From Marinobacter sp. (GTDB lineage: Bacteria; Pseudomonadota; Gammaproteobacteria; Pseudomonadales; Oleiphilaceae), in assembly GCA_022565395.1 (NCBI GenBank), contig JAIUMV010000031.1, positions 1 to 39,311 of the forward strand: 39,311 nucleotides of DNA, given 5' to 3'. Position 1 is the stretch's first letter; every line of letters begins with the position of its first letter. This document shows, in pieces, positions 1 to 8,146 of the stretch. The notes under the pieces are model-generated. The model saw only the letters and a program-made list of their open reading frames with translations. It did no database searches and was not told where the DNA came from. Made by a program: the position numbers and the translations under genes.

Positions 1-276
1 ATACATCGTAGGAGCTGGCCATGCCTGCGACCGCCTGCCACCGACAGGCTTTGCTCATCAGTTCGCTACATCACGAGGCGACCATCAATCTAGGTCGCGG
101 TCATGGACCGCTCCTACAGGGGGCCTCCATGACCGCCATACATCGTAGGAGCTGGCCATGCCTGCGACCGCCTGCCACCGACAGGCTTTGCTCATCAGTT
201 CGCTACATCACGAGGCGACCATCAATCTAGGTCGCGGTCATGGACCGCTCCTACAGGGGGGCGCTCCATGACCGCC
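1..276. repeat. Tandem pair of 137-bp REP/BIME-like units
   Basis: Positions 1-137 and 138-276 are the same sequence, apart from a 2-nt insertion near 261 in the second copy. Each unit starts with a REP-like head (GTAGGAGC...CCATG...GCGACC) and ends with its inverted partner, whose reverse complement reads GTAGGAGCGGTCCATGACCG. A spacer of roughly 55 bp between them contains a small hairpin (GCCTG...CAGGC). Paired, inverted REPs repeated in tandem are the structure called a BIME in gammaproteobacteria. The array runs off the left edge, so more copies may lie outside. Confidence 0.85.
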
Positions 277-335
277 AAACACGTAGGAGCTGGCCATGCC
301 TGCGACCACCTGTCACCGACGAGCTTTGTTCATCG
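277..335. repeat. Partial, diverged third REP-like unit
   Basis: The head of the 137-bp unit recurs here (ACGTAGGAGCTGGCCATGCC, then GCGACCACCTG), with substitutions that grow more frequent until similarity is lost around 335. No inverted partner follows. The remaining DNA up to the gene at 433 shows no other structure I can name. Confidence 0.65.
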
Positions 336-432
336 TCTGACCAGAGCGACCGGGGCGCGGTGTCAGTCTGCCAATGGCGGGAGAGCGCAAAGCTGGTGTC
401 ATGGCGTTTCCTCAAGCCTGACGAGATGACCC

Positions 433-1413
433 ATGCCCCGCCCGATTCACCTATTTACCTTCGTTGTATTGATGTTCACGTCGCTACAACTTGCCGCTCA
501 AAACTGGCAGCCCTACCCGGAGCATTTGCCGCAGTTTAGCTTCAGCGACCAGCAACTGGCGGAGCAATGGAGCAGCCTGACCGGCGACCTGCGCGGCCCG
601 CTGCCGACGGCAGATGCCCTGCTTGCTGACGCGCAGCGGTGGCCCGACGCCTACCAACAAACGGCAAAGCTACTGAAGCAAAAAGCCGGCGAGGATGAGC
701 GTTTTGCCGTCTTTAGCGAAGGCCTCGAAGGCCAGGAGGCAGCCTACGCCTATCTGGTACGTCAGGCTTGGCGCCTGCTGTTCGAAGGCCGTTTTCAGGA
801 GGCCCGTGATCTCGGCCTGAGCCTGGGGCCTGCGGGGTACTTCCCCGGACTTTACGCACAGGCGCTGCAAGCCAGCCTGATTGAAGCCGATGCCAAACGC
901 CGCGAAGCCCTGTTACAGGACGTGATTGACAAGACGGCGGCCATCCTGCCGCTGGCGCCAGAGCACCCAATGATTCGCTTTGGCAATGCCTATGGTAAAG
1001 CCCGCATTCTGGACGATCTCTCCCGCAGCGCTGCGATGGGCACGGGCTATACCTCCGAGGTGAAAGAGCAGTTGGAGCAGCTGATTGCGGAGAACGGCCG
1101 CGATGTCTATGCCATCACCCTGCTTGGCGGCGTGCACGCCGGCATTATCGACAAGGCGGGCAAAATGCTCGGCCGCATGACCTTTGGTGCCAGAGAAAAC
1201 ACCATGAATGAGATGTTTGAGCGAGCACTGGAGCTGAATCCTCATTACCCTGGCCTGTACCTGGAGTACGCGCGCGCGCTGGAGAAGGTGGAAGGCCGCA
1301 GCGCAAGGCGACAGATTCGTCAGCTGCTGGAAGCCGGTGCCGCATTACCCGCCCGCAGTGCCGAAGAAGCCCTGCTGGTGGACGCCAGCCAGCGTATGCT
1401 GGCAGACTGGTAG
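433..1413 (+). CDS. Exported helical-repeat (TPR-like) protein of unknown function
   Basis: A 326-aa protein. It opens with a typical signal peptide (charged start, hydrophobic residues 6-18, likely cleavage after LAA near residue 22), so it should be periplasmic or outer-membrane associated. There is no lipobox. The rest is almost all helical and alanine/leucine rich. The segment near residue 265 (FERALELNPHYPGLYLEYARAL) reads like a tetratricopeptide helix pair, as in periplasmic scaffold proteins. I do not recognise a named family; TRAP-transporter-associated TatT-like proteins are one possibility, not established. It ends only 4 bp from the end of convergent ubiI, with no terminator hairpin between them. 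The ATG at 433 follows a weak GAGATG ribosome site. Confidence 0.75.
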   Translation: MPRPIHLFTFVVLMFTSLQLAAQNWQPYPEHLPQFSFSDQQLAEQWSSLTGDLRGPLPTADALLADAQRWPDAYQQTAKLLKQKAGEDERFAVFSEGLEGQEAAYAYLVRQAWRLLFEGRFQEARDLGLSLGPAGYFPGLYAQALQASLIEADAKRREALLQDVIDKTAAILPLAPEHPMIRFGNAYGKARILDDLSRSAAMGTGYTSEVKEQLEQLIAENGRDVYAITLLGGVHAGIIDKAGKMLGRMTFGARENTMNEMFERALELNPHYPGLYLEYARALEKVEGRSARRQIRQLLEAGAALPARSAEEALLVDASQRMLADW

Positions 1414-1417
1414 AGAC

Positions 1418-2641
1418 TCAACGGATACCCATGGCTTCTGCGGCAATACGGTTCTTCAGCATGGGTAGCTGATTCAGCCAGCGCATGCCTGCATTGCGGG
1501 CCCAGCGAATGGCGGGGTCATCCTGGGCAAACAAGCGCTTGAATCCTTCCATGGCGGCCATCATGGCGAGATTTTCGGCCTTTCGGCGGCGCTGGTATCG
1601 CTGCAGCAGCAACGGCTCACTGGGTGTCAGCCCTGCCTGTTTGGCCTGCTGCAGCTCGTCCAGCAACACCCGTACGTCACCGTACCCCAGATTCGCTCCC
1701 TGACCCGCCAGGGGATGAATGGTGTGAGCCGCATCACCCACCAGTACCAATCCTTCTGCCACATAGTCCTTGGCATGACGCTGGCGCAAGGGGAACCCAT
1801 GACGGGGGGATACTGCCACCACCTCCCCTAACCGGTACTCAAAAGCAGCCGCCAGCGCCTGACGGAAGTCGTCATCCGGCAAAGCCAGTAAACGCTTGGC
1901 CTCCAGGGTATCCTGAGACCAGACGATGGAGCAGCGCTGGCTGCCACCGGCTTCATCCAGCAAGGGCAGGAAAGCCAGCGGACCCGTGGGGGAGAAACGC
2001 TGCCAGGCGGTGTGCTCATGGGGGGCGCTGGTTTCGACGGTGCAGACAATAGCCAGCTGCTCATAATCCCACTCCCGGGTGGCCAGCCCCGCCCACTGGC
2101 GCAGGCGTGACATGGGACCATCAGCCCCTACCACAAGGCGCGCCTGAACCGTATCACCGGTGGCAAGTCGAATGACGGACAATCCATCTGCCTGCCGCTG
2201 CACACCCACCACCTGGGCCTGATCAAACACAGTAACCGGACTGGCCGCCAGAGCCTGGAACAAGGCCATCACCAACAGGCGGTTTTCCACGATAGTGCCC
2301 AGGCTGGGGCTGTGTAGTTCCGCGGCATCAAAACGGATGTCTGCGGTGCCGTCACCATCCCACACCTGCATAGCGGTGTAGTCGCAGTGCCGCCAGCTCA
2401 TCAGCGGCTCCCACACACCCAGGGCATCCAGCAAGCGGGCACTTGCCAGCGAGAGGGCACTGACCCGGGGTTCAAAGTCCATCACTGATCTGGCAGGGGC
2501 CGGCGCTGCCACCAGTTCCGCCAGGGACTGGGCTTCCAGCAGAGCCACACGCCAGCCCTGCTGGGCCAGGCCCAGAGCCAGCGCACTGCCGGTCATACCG
2601 CCGCCGACGACGGCGATATCGAAAGGTGTGTCAGTGGCCAT
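1418..2641 (-). CDS. ubiI: UbiI-like FAD-dependent ubiquinone-biosynthesis hydroxylase
   Basis: A 407-aa member of the UbiH/UbiF/VisC/COQ6 flavoprotein monooxygenases, which use FAD, O2 and NADPH to hydroxylate the aromatic ring of ubiquinone precursors at the inner membrane. Visible signatures are the N-terminal dinucleotide-binding GGGMTG (13-18), the GADGP motif (172-176) and the second FAD motif GDAAHTIHP (302-310). It is the last gene of a ygfB-pepP-ubiH-ubiI operon, the same order as in E. coli, and its start overlaps the ubiH end by 11 bp, suggesting translational coupling. By position it should be UbiI (C5 hydroxylase). A UbiF-type C6 role cannot be excluded from sequence alone. Confidence 0.88.
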   Translation of the reverse strand: MATDTPFDIAVVGGGMTGSALALGLAQQGWRVALLEAQSLAELVAAPAPARSVMDFEPRVSALSLASARLLDALGVWEPLMSWRHCDYTAMQVWDGDGTADIRFDAAELHSPSLGTIVENRLLVMALFQALAASPVTVFDQAQVVGVQRQADGLSVIRLATGDTVQARLVVGADGPMSRLRQWAGLATREWDYEQLAIVCTVETSAPHEHTAWQRFSPTGPLAFLPLLDEAGGSQRCSIVWSQDTLEAKRLLALPDDDFRQALAAAFEYRLGEVVAVSPRHGFPLRQRHAKDYVAEGLVLVGDAAHTIHPLAGQGANLGYGDVRVLLDELQQAKQAGLTPSEPLLLQRYQRRRKAENLAMMAAMEGFKRLFAQDDPAIRWARNAGMRWLNQLPMLKNRIAAEAMGIR

Positions 2642-3947
2642 GCTTGCGCCCTTCTGCGTCAGTCACTTTTGCGCCCCATTGCTGTGCGCTCATGGTGTAA
2701 TCACGACCGCCCGTGCCCATGGCCTGACGGGCGAACAGGCGACGCGCCTCCGGCACCAGATCCAACCCCAGCAGGCCCAAATCCCGCAGCGCCGCCAGCG
2801 CCGGTGAGCCATGGCCGAAAATCTGAATCAATGAGTCCGAGAAGCTGATGGTCTGGCGCATATCCTGCTCATGGGCCTGCTGATACTGCCCCAGAACCGC
2901 CAGGCTACCCAGGGGCCGGCCAGTTGCCTGGGCCTGCACAAAACAGGCCGTTAATGCCATCAGGCCCCGCAGCGCCAGATTGAAGCCCTGCCCAGCTACC
3001 GGATGCAGGGTATGGGCGGCATTGCCCACCAACACCATACCGGGGCGTACCGGCTGCGCGACGGTCGTCAGGGTCAAGGGGTAATGGGCCAGTTCCCCGA
3101 CCCGGGTAAAGCGCCCCTGGCGCCAGCCAAAACGCTCCTGCAAGGTGGCCAGTCGCTCAGGCTCTGCCTTAGCCAACAATGCCTCCAGTTCGTCCGCCGC
3201 CAGGGTCCACACCAAGGCCGCCTCACCACTGGCCCGTTGCGGGTTGCCCCGGGGCAGCAGAGCCATGGGGCCACGGTCGGTAAAACGCTCAAAGGCGGTG
3301 AAGTCATGAGGTTTGTCAGTGGACACATTGGCTATTACGGCAAACTGGTCATACCCCTGCTCGTCCACCCGAAAGCCGAGCGCTTCACGCAGCCCGGAAC
3401 GGCCACCGTCTGCGATCACCAGACATTGCGCGGTCAGCTGCGAGGCCTGCTCATCCGCCACCAGCGCCACCCTAACCCCGCGGTTATCCGGCAGGGCCTC
3501 GGCACCCTCAACCCGTGCCGGCGCGCACCAGTTGATTTGTGGGCAAGCCAGTAACGCCTGGGTCAGGGTTATGCCCAGCCAGCGATTATCTACCACATAA
3601 CCCAGAGCCGGTTGCTGATGATCCAAAGCATGCAGACGGGTGGCGCCAAAGCGGCCGCGATCAGAGACATGAATGTGCGCAATGGGGGTGGCATGGCGCG
3701 ACAGCTGTGGCCAGACGCCAAGGGCTTCAAAGATCTGCCGGGAGCCCCAGGCCAAAGCGGTAGAGCGGGCATCATAGCTGGGCTGGTAACTGTCTGCGGC
3801 GGCATCCGGCCGCAGCGGAAAACTCTCCACCACAGTGACACGTAACGCCGGGGCATACCGGGCCAGCGCCAGGGCCAGGGAGGCACCTGCCATTCCACCA
3901 CCGGCAATCAGGACATCACAATCGAGCCTGCAGGGTGTATCCACCAT
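2631..3947 (-). CDS. ubiH: UbiH, 2-octaprenyl-6-methoxyphenol hydroxylase
   Basis: A 438-aa flavoprotein monooxygenase for the C1 hydroxylation step of ubiquinone synthesis. The FAD/ADP motif AGGGMAG lies at 15-21 and the IADGG motif near 178-182. The second FAD motif reads GNAAHTLHPVAGQGFNL (308-324); Asn in place of the usual Asp after the Gly is typical of UbiH and separates it from the paralogue downstream. I start it at the ATG at 3947 rather than the in-frame TTG at 3950. GGAGG sits 4 nt upstream, and the ATG shares one base with the pepP stop (TGATG), a usual coupling arrangement. It overlaps ubiI by 11 bp. Confidence 0.92.
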   Translation of the reverse strand: MVDTPCRLDCDVLIAGGGMAGASLALALARYAPALRVTVVESFPLRPDAAADSYQPSYDARSTALAWGSRQIFEALGVWPQLSRHATPIAHIHVSDRGRFGATRLHALDHQQPALGYVVDNRWLGITLTQALLACPQINWCAPARVEGAEALPDNRGVRVALVADEQASQLTAQCLVIADGGRSGLREALGFRVDEQGYDQFAVIANVSTDKPHDFTAFERFTDRGPMALLPRGNPQRASGEAALVWTLAADELEALLAKAEPERLATLQERFGWRQGRFTRVGELAHYPLTLTTVAQPVRPGMVLVGNAAHTLHPVAGQGFNLALRGLMALTACFVQAQATGRPLGSLAVLGQYQQAHEQDMRQTISFSDSLIQIFGHGSPALAALRDLGLLGLDLVPEARRLFARQAMGTGGRDYTMSAQQWGAKVTDAEGRKHGH

Positions 3948-5269
3948 CAAGCCTCCGCCATCAACGCTTCAATACCTTTGATGGTCTTCGGCACACCATC
4001 CGTGAGCACCCGATGGCCTTCCCGGGTGACCACCACATCGTCTTCAATACGGATGCCGATACCACGCCATTGCGGGTCCACATCCGTATTGCCCGGCGCC
4101 ACATACAATCCGGGCTCCACTGTCATCACCATGCCGGGCTCAAGCTCACGCCAGGCGTCGCCAACCTTGTAGTCACCCACGTCATGCACATCCATGCCCA
4201 GCCAGTGACCGGTACGGTGCATATAGAATGGCTTGTAGGCCTCGGTTTCAAGCACCTGATCCAGGCTGCCCTTGAGCAACCCCAGATCCAGCAAGCCCTG
4301 TGACAGCACCCGCAAGGCTGCCTCATGGGGGTTGTTCCAGTGGTTGCCGGGGCGCACCGTGTCGATGGCGGCATACTGGGCCGCCAACACCACTTCGTAG
4401 AGGGCTTTCTGCGGGCCACTGAAACGCCCACTGACCGGGAAGGTGCGCGTAATATCAGCGGCGTAGCACTCCAGTTCGCAGCCAGCATCAATCAACACCA
4501 GATCGCCGTCTTTCAGGGGCGCGTTGTTGTCGATGTAGTGGAGAATACAGGCATTGGCACCACCGCCGACAATAGAGGGGTAAGCCGCGCTGCGGGCACC
4601 GTGGGTCATGAAGGTGTGCAGCAACTCCGCCTCCAGGTGATATTCAAAACCACCACGGCGGGCACGACGCATGGCATTGCAGTGGGCCTCAGCGCTGATT
4701 TCGCCAGCCCGGGCCATGACTTTGATTTCCGCCGCGCTCTTATACAGGCGCAGGTCATGCAGCACGTGCTCAAGGGCGATGAACTCACCTGGCGGATGGG
4801 CACCGGAGCGCACCTTGCTGCGAATCACCTTGACCCATTCCATGATACGGGTGTCAAAGTCCCGGTCTTTGCCCAGCGGGTAGTAGACCCGGCTGCGACC
4901 TTCAATCAGGCCTGGCAGGATGTCGTCAATGTCGCCAATGGGGAAAGCATCGTCCATACCGTAGTCACTGACGGCAGCTTCCGGCCCCACCAGAAAGCCA
5001 TCCCACAGCTCTTTAAGGGGGTCCTTTTCGCGGCAAAACAGTACCGCCTCGCCATGCTCCCGCCCCGGGATCAGGGCCAGCACTGCGTCAGGTTCGTTGA
5101 AACCGGTCAGGTAGTAAAAATCGCTGTCCTGGCGGAAAGGATGCAGCACATCCCGGTTGCGAACCCGCTCGGGCGCAGCCGGAATGATGGCGATGCTGTC
5201 GGGCGCCATATGACTGATCAGTTGCTGCCGTCGGTTGGCAAATTCTTTCATGGGCATCAGGCGATTCAT
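3947..5269 (-). CDS. pepP: Xaa-Pro aminopeptidase (aminopeptidase P)
   Basis: A 440-aa M24B metallopeptidase that removes N-terminal residues preceding proline; E. coli PepP is 441 aa. The N-terminal domain (about 1-175) precedes the pita-bread catalytic domain. The five expected metal ligands are visible: Asp261 (LIDAGCE), Asp272 (ADITRTF), His355 (HRTGH), Glu385 (VEPGLYV) and Glu409 (IRIEDD). The reading frame stays open upstream to 5368, but that extension is low-complexity. The ATG at 5269 has GGAG about 6 nt before it and gives the family length. It sits 34 bp after ygfB and overlaps ubiH by one base. Confidence 0.95.
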   Translation of the reverse strand: MNRLMPMKEFANRRQQLISHMAPDSIAIIPAAPERVRNRDVLHPFRQDSDFYYLTGFNEPDAVLALIPGREHGEAVLFCREKDPLKELWDGFLVGPEAAVSDYGMDDAFPIGDIDDILPGLIEGRSRVYYPLGKDRDFDTRIMEWVKVIRSKVRSGAHPPGEFIALEHVLHDLRLYKSAAEIKVMARAGEISAEAHCNAMRRARRGGFEYHLEAELLHTFMTHGARSAAYPSIVGGGANACILHYIDNNAPLKDGDLVLIDAGCELECYAADITRTFPVSGRFSGPQKALYEVVLAAQYAAIDTVRPGNHWNNPHEAALRVLSQGLLDLGLLKGSLDQVLETEAYKPFYMHRTGHWLGMDVHDVGDYKVGDAWRELEPGMVMTVEPGLYVAPGNTDVDPQWRGIGIRIEDDVVVTREGHRVLTDGVPKTIKGIEALMAEA

Positions 5270-5303
5270 AACAACTCCGGGGTCACTCGATCCTAACGGG
5301 GCT

Positions 5304-5894
5304 TCAGTGCAGGGTTGGCTGGCCTTGCTTGCTGGGGGGGTTGAACTCCGTAAATACGGACAAGGCACCCATGCGGACGTACTCGGCGATCTCCATCAAC
5401 TGCTGTTCGCTTTCCTCGCCTTCGCCGTCCGCGTCAGACACCTGACTGATGGCCACGAAGTCCTCAATCACCTCGCGCAGTTCCTGCGATGCCGCCCCCA
5501 GAGAGCCACTGGCGGCGACCGCCATGCCTTCCAGAAAGCCCCGCACCCAGCAGGCCAGGGATTGCACCCGCTGGTCAATGTCATACTCGTCATCAGGTAA
5601 CAGAGGCCGAAAGCTCATGTCTGCCGCCTGCAGCTGTTGCAAGGTTTCCTGATAGACGGCCTGCAGAAAGTCTTTCACCGTCTCTGACCCTTCAAGGGTG
5701 TGGCAGGGCACGCCAATCTGCTCAGACGCCACCTCATGCCACTGCTGATCACTGAGTCTGGCGCCTGCAGCCAGGCGACCACACAGGCCACCATGCAGTT
5801 CTGAGGGATGACTGAAGGCCTTTAGCTGCGTATAGATATTGGCCCAGTCTTCAAAACTGGCGGGGGCAGCACTGTTTGGTGGAGCTTGGGTCAT
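5304..5894 (-). CDS. ygfB: YgfB/UPF0149 family protein
   Basis: A 196-aa protein recognisable by the YgfB pattern: the helical N-terminal segment with ELHGGLCGRLAAG (33-45), the central LLPDDEYDIDQRVQSLACW stretch and WVRGFLEGMA, followed by an acidic segment and EYVRMGALSVFTEF near the C-terminus. It is cytoplasmic and has no catalytic motif. In Pseudomonas this family has been tied to control of gene expression, but its role here is unknown. It is the first gene of the pepP-ubiH-ubiI operon, as in E. coli. The ATG at 5894 has only a weak, distant AGGA upstream, yet no better start exists in frame. Confidence 0.9.
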   Translation of the reverse strand: MTQAPPNSAAPASFEDWANIYTQLKAFSHPSELHGGLCGRLAAGARLSDQQWHEVASEQIGVPCHTLEGSETVKDFLQAVYQETLQQLQAADMSFRPLLPDDEYDIDQRVQSLACWVRGFLEGMAVAASGSLGAASQELREVIEDFVAISQVSDADGEGEESEQQLMEIAEYVRMGALSVFTEFNPPSKQGQPTLH

Positions 5895-6029
5895 GGGTAT
5901 GCCGTTGTCCTGTCTCTATTGTGTGAGGGTGTAAGGGCGTCAGGGAGTCTTTGGTCTACTATCGTAGCATTGGGCGGCTGGATTGGCACCGCTTGTCAGG
6001 ACCATTGGGGCTTTTACAACGACCTCATA

Positions 6030-6044
6030 TGTTATAACGTAACA
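6030..6044 (+). promoter_or_regulatory. Putative Zur (zinc uptake regulator) operator
   Basis: TGTTATAACGTAACA forms an inverted repeat TGTTA-N5-TAACA. This matches the half-sites and spacing of the known gammaproteobacterial Zur box (core TGTTATA-N-TATAACA). It lies 28 bp upstream of the start of the His-rich zinc-binding protein and overlaps TATAAC (6033-6038), a possible -10 element, so bound Zur could block transcription. The central five bases (TAACG) depart from the AT-rich consensus. The gene next to it strengthens the call. Confidence 0.6.
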
Positions 6045-6071
6045 GCCACCAACCTAATGGGAGATTCCGTT

Positions 6072-6791
6072 ATGAAAGCCTTGTCACTGTCTCGCGCCAT
6101 CCGTATCAGCCTACTGGCCTCCGGCCTTGTAATGGCCGGACAGGTTGCCTCCCACAGCAACCATGGCGCACACGATAACCCCGGCGCCCATGTCCACGGT
6201 GAGGCGCGCCTGCAAGTTGCGCTGGAAGGCCAAACCGCCGAACTCATACTGAACAGTCCCGCTGACAACCTGCTGGGCTTTGAACACGCGCCTCGCAATG
6301 ACGCCCAGCGGGACGCGCTGAAAAACGCAGAAGCCTGGCTTAAAGCCAATCCGTTAATTACGCTGGCTGATGGCCACTGCGAAGTTGCTGCCGCCAGCGT
6401 CAGCCACACACTCGGCGAAGGCAGTCATGGTCACGACGAGAAGAAGCACGGCCACAGTCACGACCATGGACATGAACACGGGCATCGTCATGACAACAGA
6501 CACAGCCACGATCATGGCCACTCCCACAGTCACGCCAAAGACAAGCATTCCCACGGGCATGATCATGGCCATTCACACGATCACGATCACGATCACGCCC
6601 ACGCGCATGCCGACTTTGATGTCAGCCAGCAGCTCCGCTGTGACAAGCCTCTGGAAGGTCAGGCGCTGGTAGCGTTGGTCAAGGCCCAGTATCCGGGTAT
6701 CGAAACCCTGACTATTGAGTGGGTAGGTGAACAAGGCCAGGGCGCCAGTCGCCTGACGGGCGATCAGACCCGCTGGCGCGCCGCACCCTGA
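6072..6791 (+). CDS. ZrgA-like His-rich periplasmic zinc-binding protein (DUF2796)
   Basis: A 239-aa exported protein with a signal peptide (about 1-27) and a short DUF2796-like segment with the motif HVHGEARLQVALEG (40-53). A striking histidine/aspartate-rich region follows (about 118-182), built of alternating HGH/HDH units, then a C-terminal part with DKPLEGQALVALV. Two cysteines (103 and 190) flank the His-rich region. The family is called ZrgA in Vibrio cholerae, where it serves zinc acquisition with a dedicated ABC transporter. I start at the ATG at 6072 because GGGAG lies 8 nt upstream; the ATG at 6057 has no such site. A Zur-like box precedes it, and the ABC genes at 7424-9411 are its likely partners. 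Confidence 0.88.
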   Translation: MKALSLSRAIRISLLASGLVMAGQVASHSNHGAHDNPGAHVHGEARLQVALEGQTAELILNSPADNLLGFEHAPRNDAQRDALKNAEAWLKANPLITLADGHCEVAAASVSHTLGEGSHGHDEKKHGHSHDHGHEHGHRHDNRHSHDHGHSHSHAKDKHSHGHDHGHSHDHDHDHAHAHADFDVSQQLRCDKPLEGQALVALVKAQYPGIETLTIEWVGEQGQGASRLTGDQTRWRAAP

Positions 6792-6801
6792 TCGGCAATA
6801 G

Positions 6802-6839
6802 CTGCACCCCGGCAGCGGTCGACGCTACCGGGGTTGCAG
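6802..6839. terminator. Hairpin between convergent zrgA-like and DUF3299 genes
   Basis: CTGCACCCCGG (6802-6812) pairs with CCGGGGTTGCAG (6828-6839) with one bulge, around a 15-nt loop, in the 53-bp gap between two converging genes. There is no run of T on either side, so it may be a weak or factor-assisted terminator. Confidence 0.45.
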
Positions 6840-6844
6840 AGCGG

Positions 6845-7366
6845 TCAGAATACGTAACGCTCTATCTTCTCAGCCTCGAGGGTATAGGAGGCGCGGGCAA
6901 TATCGTTTTCCAGCGTTTCGGTACGCAACACACCCTGGATCCAGAAGGGGTCGTAGAGCACTTCCAGGGTAAACCCCGGCGCATAGGTGACGTGAATAAT
7001 CTGATTGGGCGGTGGCGGCGGCACGTGGATACAGGCGCCATAATAGGGCACCAGGAAGAACTCAATAATGCGCATGTCACCGGTGACCTTCAACGGCACC
7101 ACGAAACCGGGAATGCGTGCTGCAACGCCATCCATTTCCGGCACAATACGCCCCGTCATGATTTCATCCGGCAACAGGAAAGGGCCATCGCCTTCATGGA
7201 CAATTTCCGGCAGACTCTCCAGCAGCTTAACGTCCTCCTCCGGCATCAGCTCCAGCCAGTCCACTTCACGCCACTCGGCGCTTAGCGACAGCGGCGCGGC
7301 AAGTAACGCTAGCGTGAGCGCCAGGGCACGGACGGTGACAGCGGAAAATTGAGGAACTTTGAACAT
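6845..7366 (-). CDS. DUF3299 exported protein
   Basis: A 173-aa protein with a signal peptide (about 1-30, ending LSA) and the conserved DUF3299 core: DWLELMPEED, then IPGFVVPL, EFFLVPYYGACIHVPPPPPNQ and a C-terminal YTLEAEKIERY. The conserved Cys-x-His in the GACIH segment suggests a metal or redox role, but no activity is known. DUF3299 genes are often found beside ZrgA-like and LolD/FtsX-type ABC genes, which fits this place. It is transcribed against its neighbours, convergent with the zinc protein and divergent from the ABC ATPase, so it is not part of a single operon here. Confidence 0.85.
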   Translation of the reverse strand: MFKVPQFSAVTVRALALTLALLAAPLSLSAEWREVDWLELMPEEDVKLLESLPEIVHEGDGPFLLPDEIMTGRIVPEMDGVAARIPGFVVPLKVTGDMRIIEFFLVPYYGACIHVPPPPPNQIIHVTYAPGFTLEVLYDPFWIQGVLRTETLENDIARASYTLEAEKIERYVF

Positions 7367-7423
7367 AGGGCATCTCTCTTAACACACGCCAACCCATCAT
7401 ACACGGAGCAGGCTAGAACCAAC

Positions 7424-8146
7424 ATGACCATTGTGACAAATGCCACACCGGGCAACCTTAGCCAGCCACTGGCCCTTCTCACCCATGGACTGAGCTTTCG
7501 TTGGTCAGAGCACGAAACCCCCATCAAGTTCCCCGACATTCAACTGCCTGCCGGCGAGCACCTGTTCCTGCAAGGTGCCAGCGGCAGCGGCAAAAGCACC
7601 CTGCTAGGCCTGCTGGCGGGCATGAGCCGCCCGACCGGCGGCCAGCTCTCGGTGCTGGGCACTGAGCTTGCCAGTCTTTCCCGCCGCAAACGGGACCGCT
7701 TCCGGGCCGATCACCAAGGCGTAATTTTCCAACAGTTCAATCTGGTGCCTTACCTCTCGGCACTGGACAATGTGTTACTGCCCTGCCGCCTGTCCAGCCA
7801 TCGCGCCCGGCGTGCAACGCCCACCCCACTGCAGCAGGCAGAAACCCTGCTACAGGCTCTGGACGTACCCGGCAGCCATTGGCGAAAATCCGTCAACCAT
7901 CTTAGCGTTGGCCAACAACAACGCGTGGCCGCTGCCCGGGCTCTGATTGGCAGCCCGCCCCTGATACTCGCCGATGAACCCACCTCAGCCCTGGATGCAG
8001 ACAACCGTGACCGCTTTATCGAACTGCTGCTGGCGCAGTGCCAGCATAGCGAAACCTCGGTAATCTTTGTCAGCCACGACCGCAGCCTGGCCTCACATTT
8101 TCATCACCACATCAGCCTCACCAGCCGACAGGAGGAAGCCGCATGA
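7424..8146 (+). CDS. LolD/MacB-type ABC transporter ATPase (ZrgB-like)
   Basis: A 240-aa nucleotide-binding subunit. Walker A is GASGSGKS (51-58), the Q-loop Gln is at 103, the signature is LSVGQQ (160-165), Walker B with catalytic Glu is LILADEP (180-186), and the switch histidine is in VSHD (218). Similarity is to the LolD/MacB/FtsE group, whose partners have an FtsX-like fold, rather than to ZnuC. The start at 7424 (MTIVTN) is preferred over 7349, which would overlap the divergent DUF3299 start. It overlaps the permease by 4 bp (ATGA), so the two are co-translated. By context it acts with the ZrgA-like protein in zinc handling; substrate and direction are inferred. Confidence 0.88.
   Translation: MTIVTNATPGNLSQPLALLTHGLSFRWSEHETPIKFPDIQLPAGEHLFLQGASGSGKSTLLGLLAGMSRPTGGQLSVLGTELASLSRRKRDRFRADHQGVIFQQFNLVPYLSALDNVLLPCRLSSHRARRATPTPLQQAETLLQALDVPGSHWRKSVNHLSVGQQQRVAAARALIGSPPLILADEPTSALDADNRDRFIELLLAQCQHSETSVIFVSHDRSLASHFHHHISLTSRQEEAA

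Noticed and set aside
1-335. The tandem repeats could be taken for a CRISPR array
   Set aside because: The 137-bp repeats include their spacers unchanged and have an internal inverted-pair structure; CRISPR needs short repeats with variable spacers. No cas gene is present.
4325-5296. A 323-aa plus-strand open frame antisense to pepP
   Set aside because: pepP is a clear gene with all five metal ligands. The antisense frame has no recognisable motif and is a by-product of GC-rich codon bias.
5270-5368. A 33-residue N-terminal extension of pepP
   Set aside because: The ATG at 5269 has a good ribosome site and gives the family length; the extension overlaps the end of ygfB and is Ser/Pro-rich without similarity.
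6354-6672. Overlapping small open frames rich in Met, Val, Thr and Ile
   Set aside because: They are shadows of the His/Asp codon repeats of the zinc-binding protein read in other frames.
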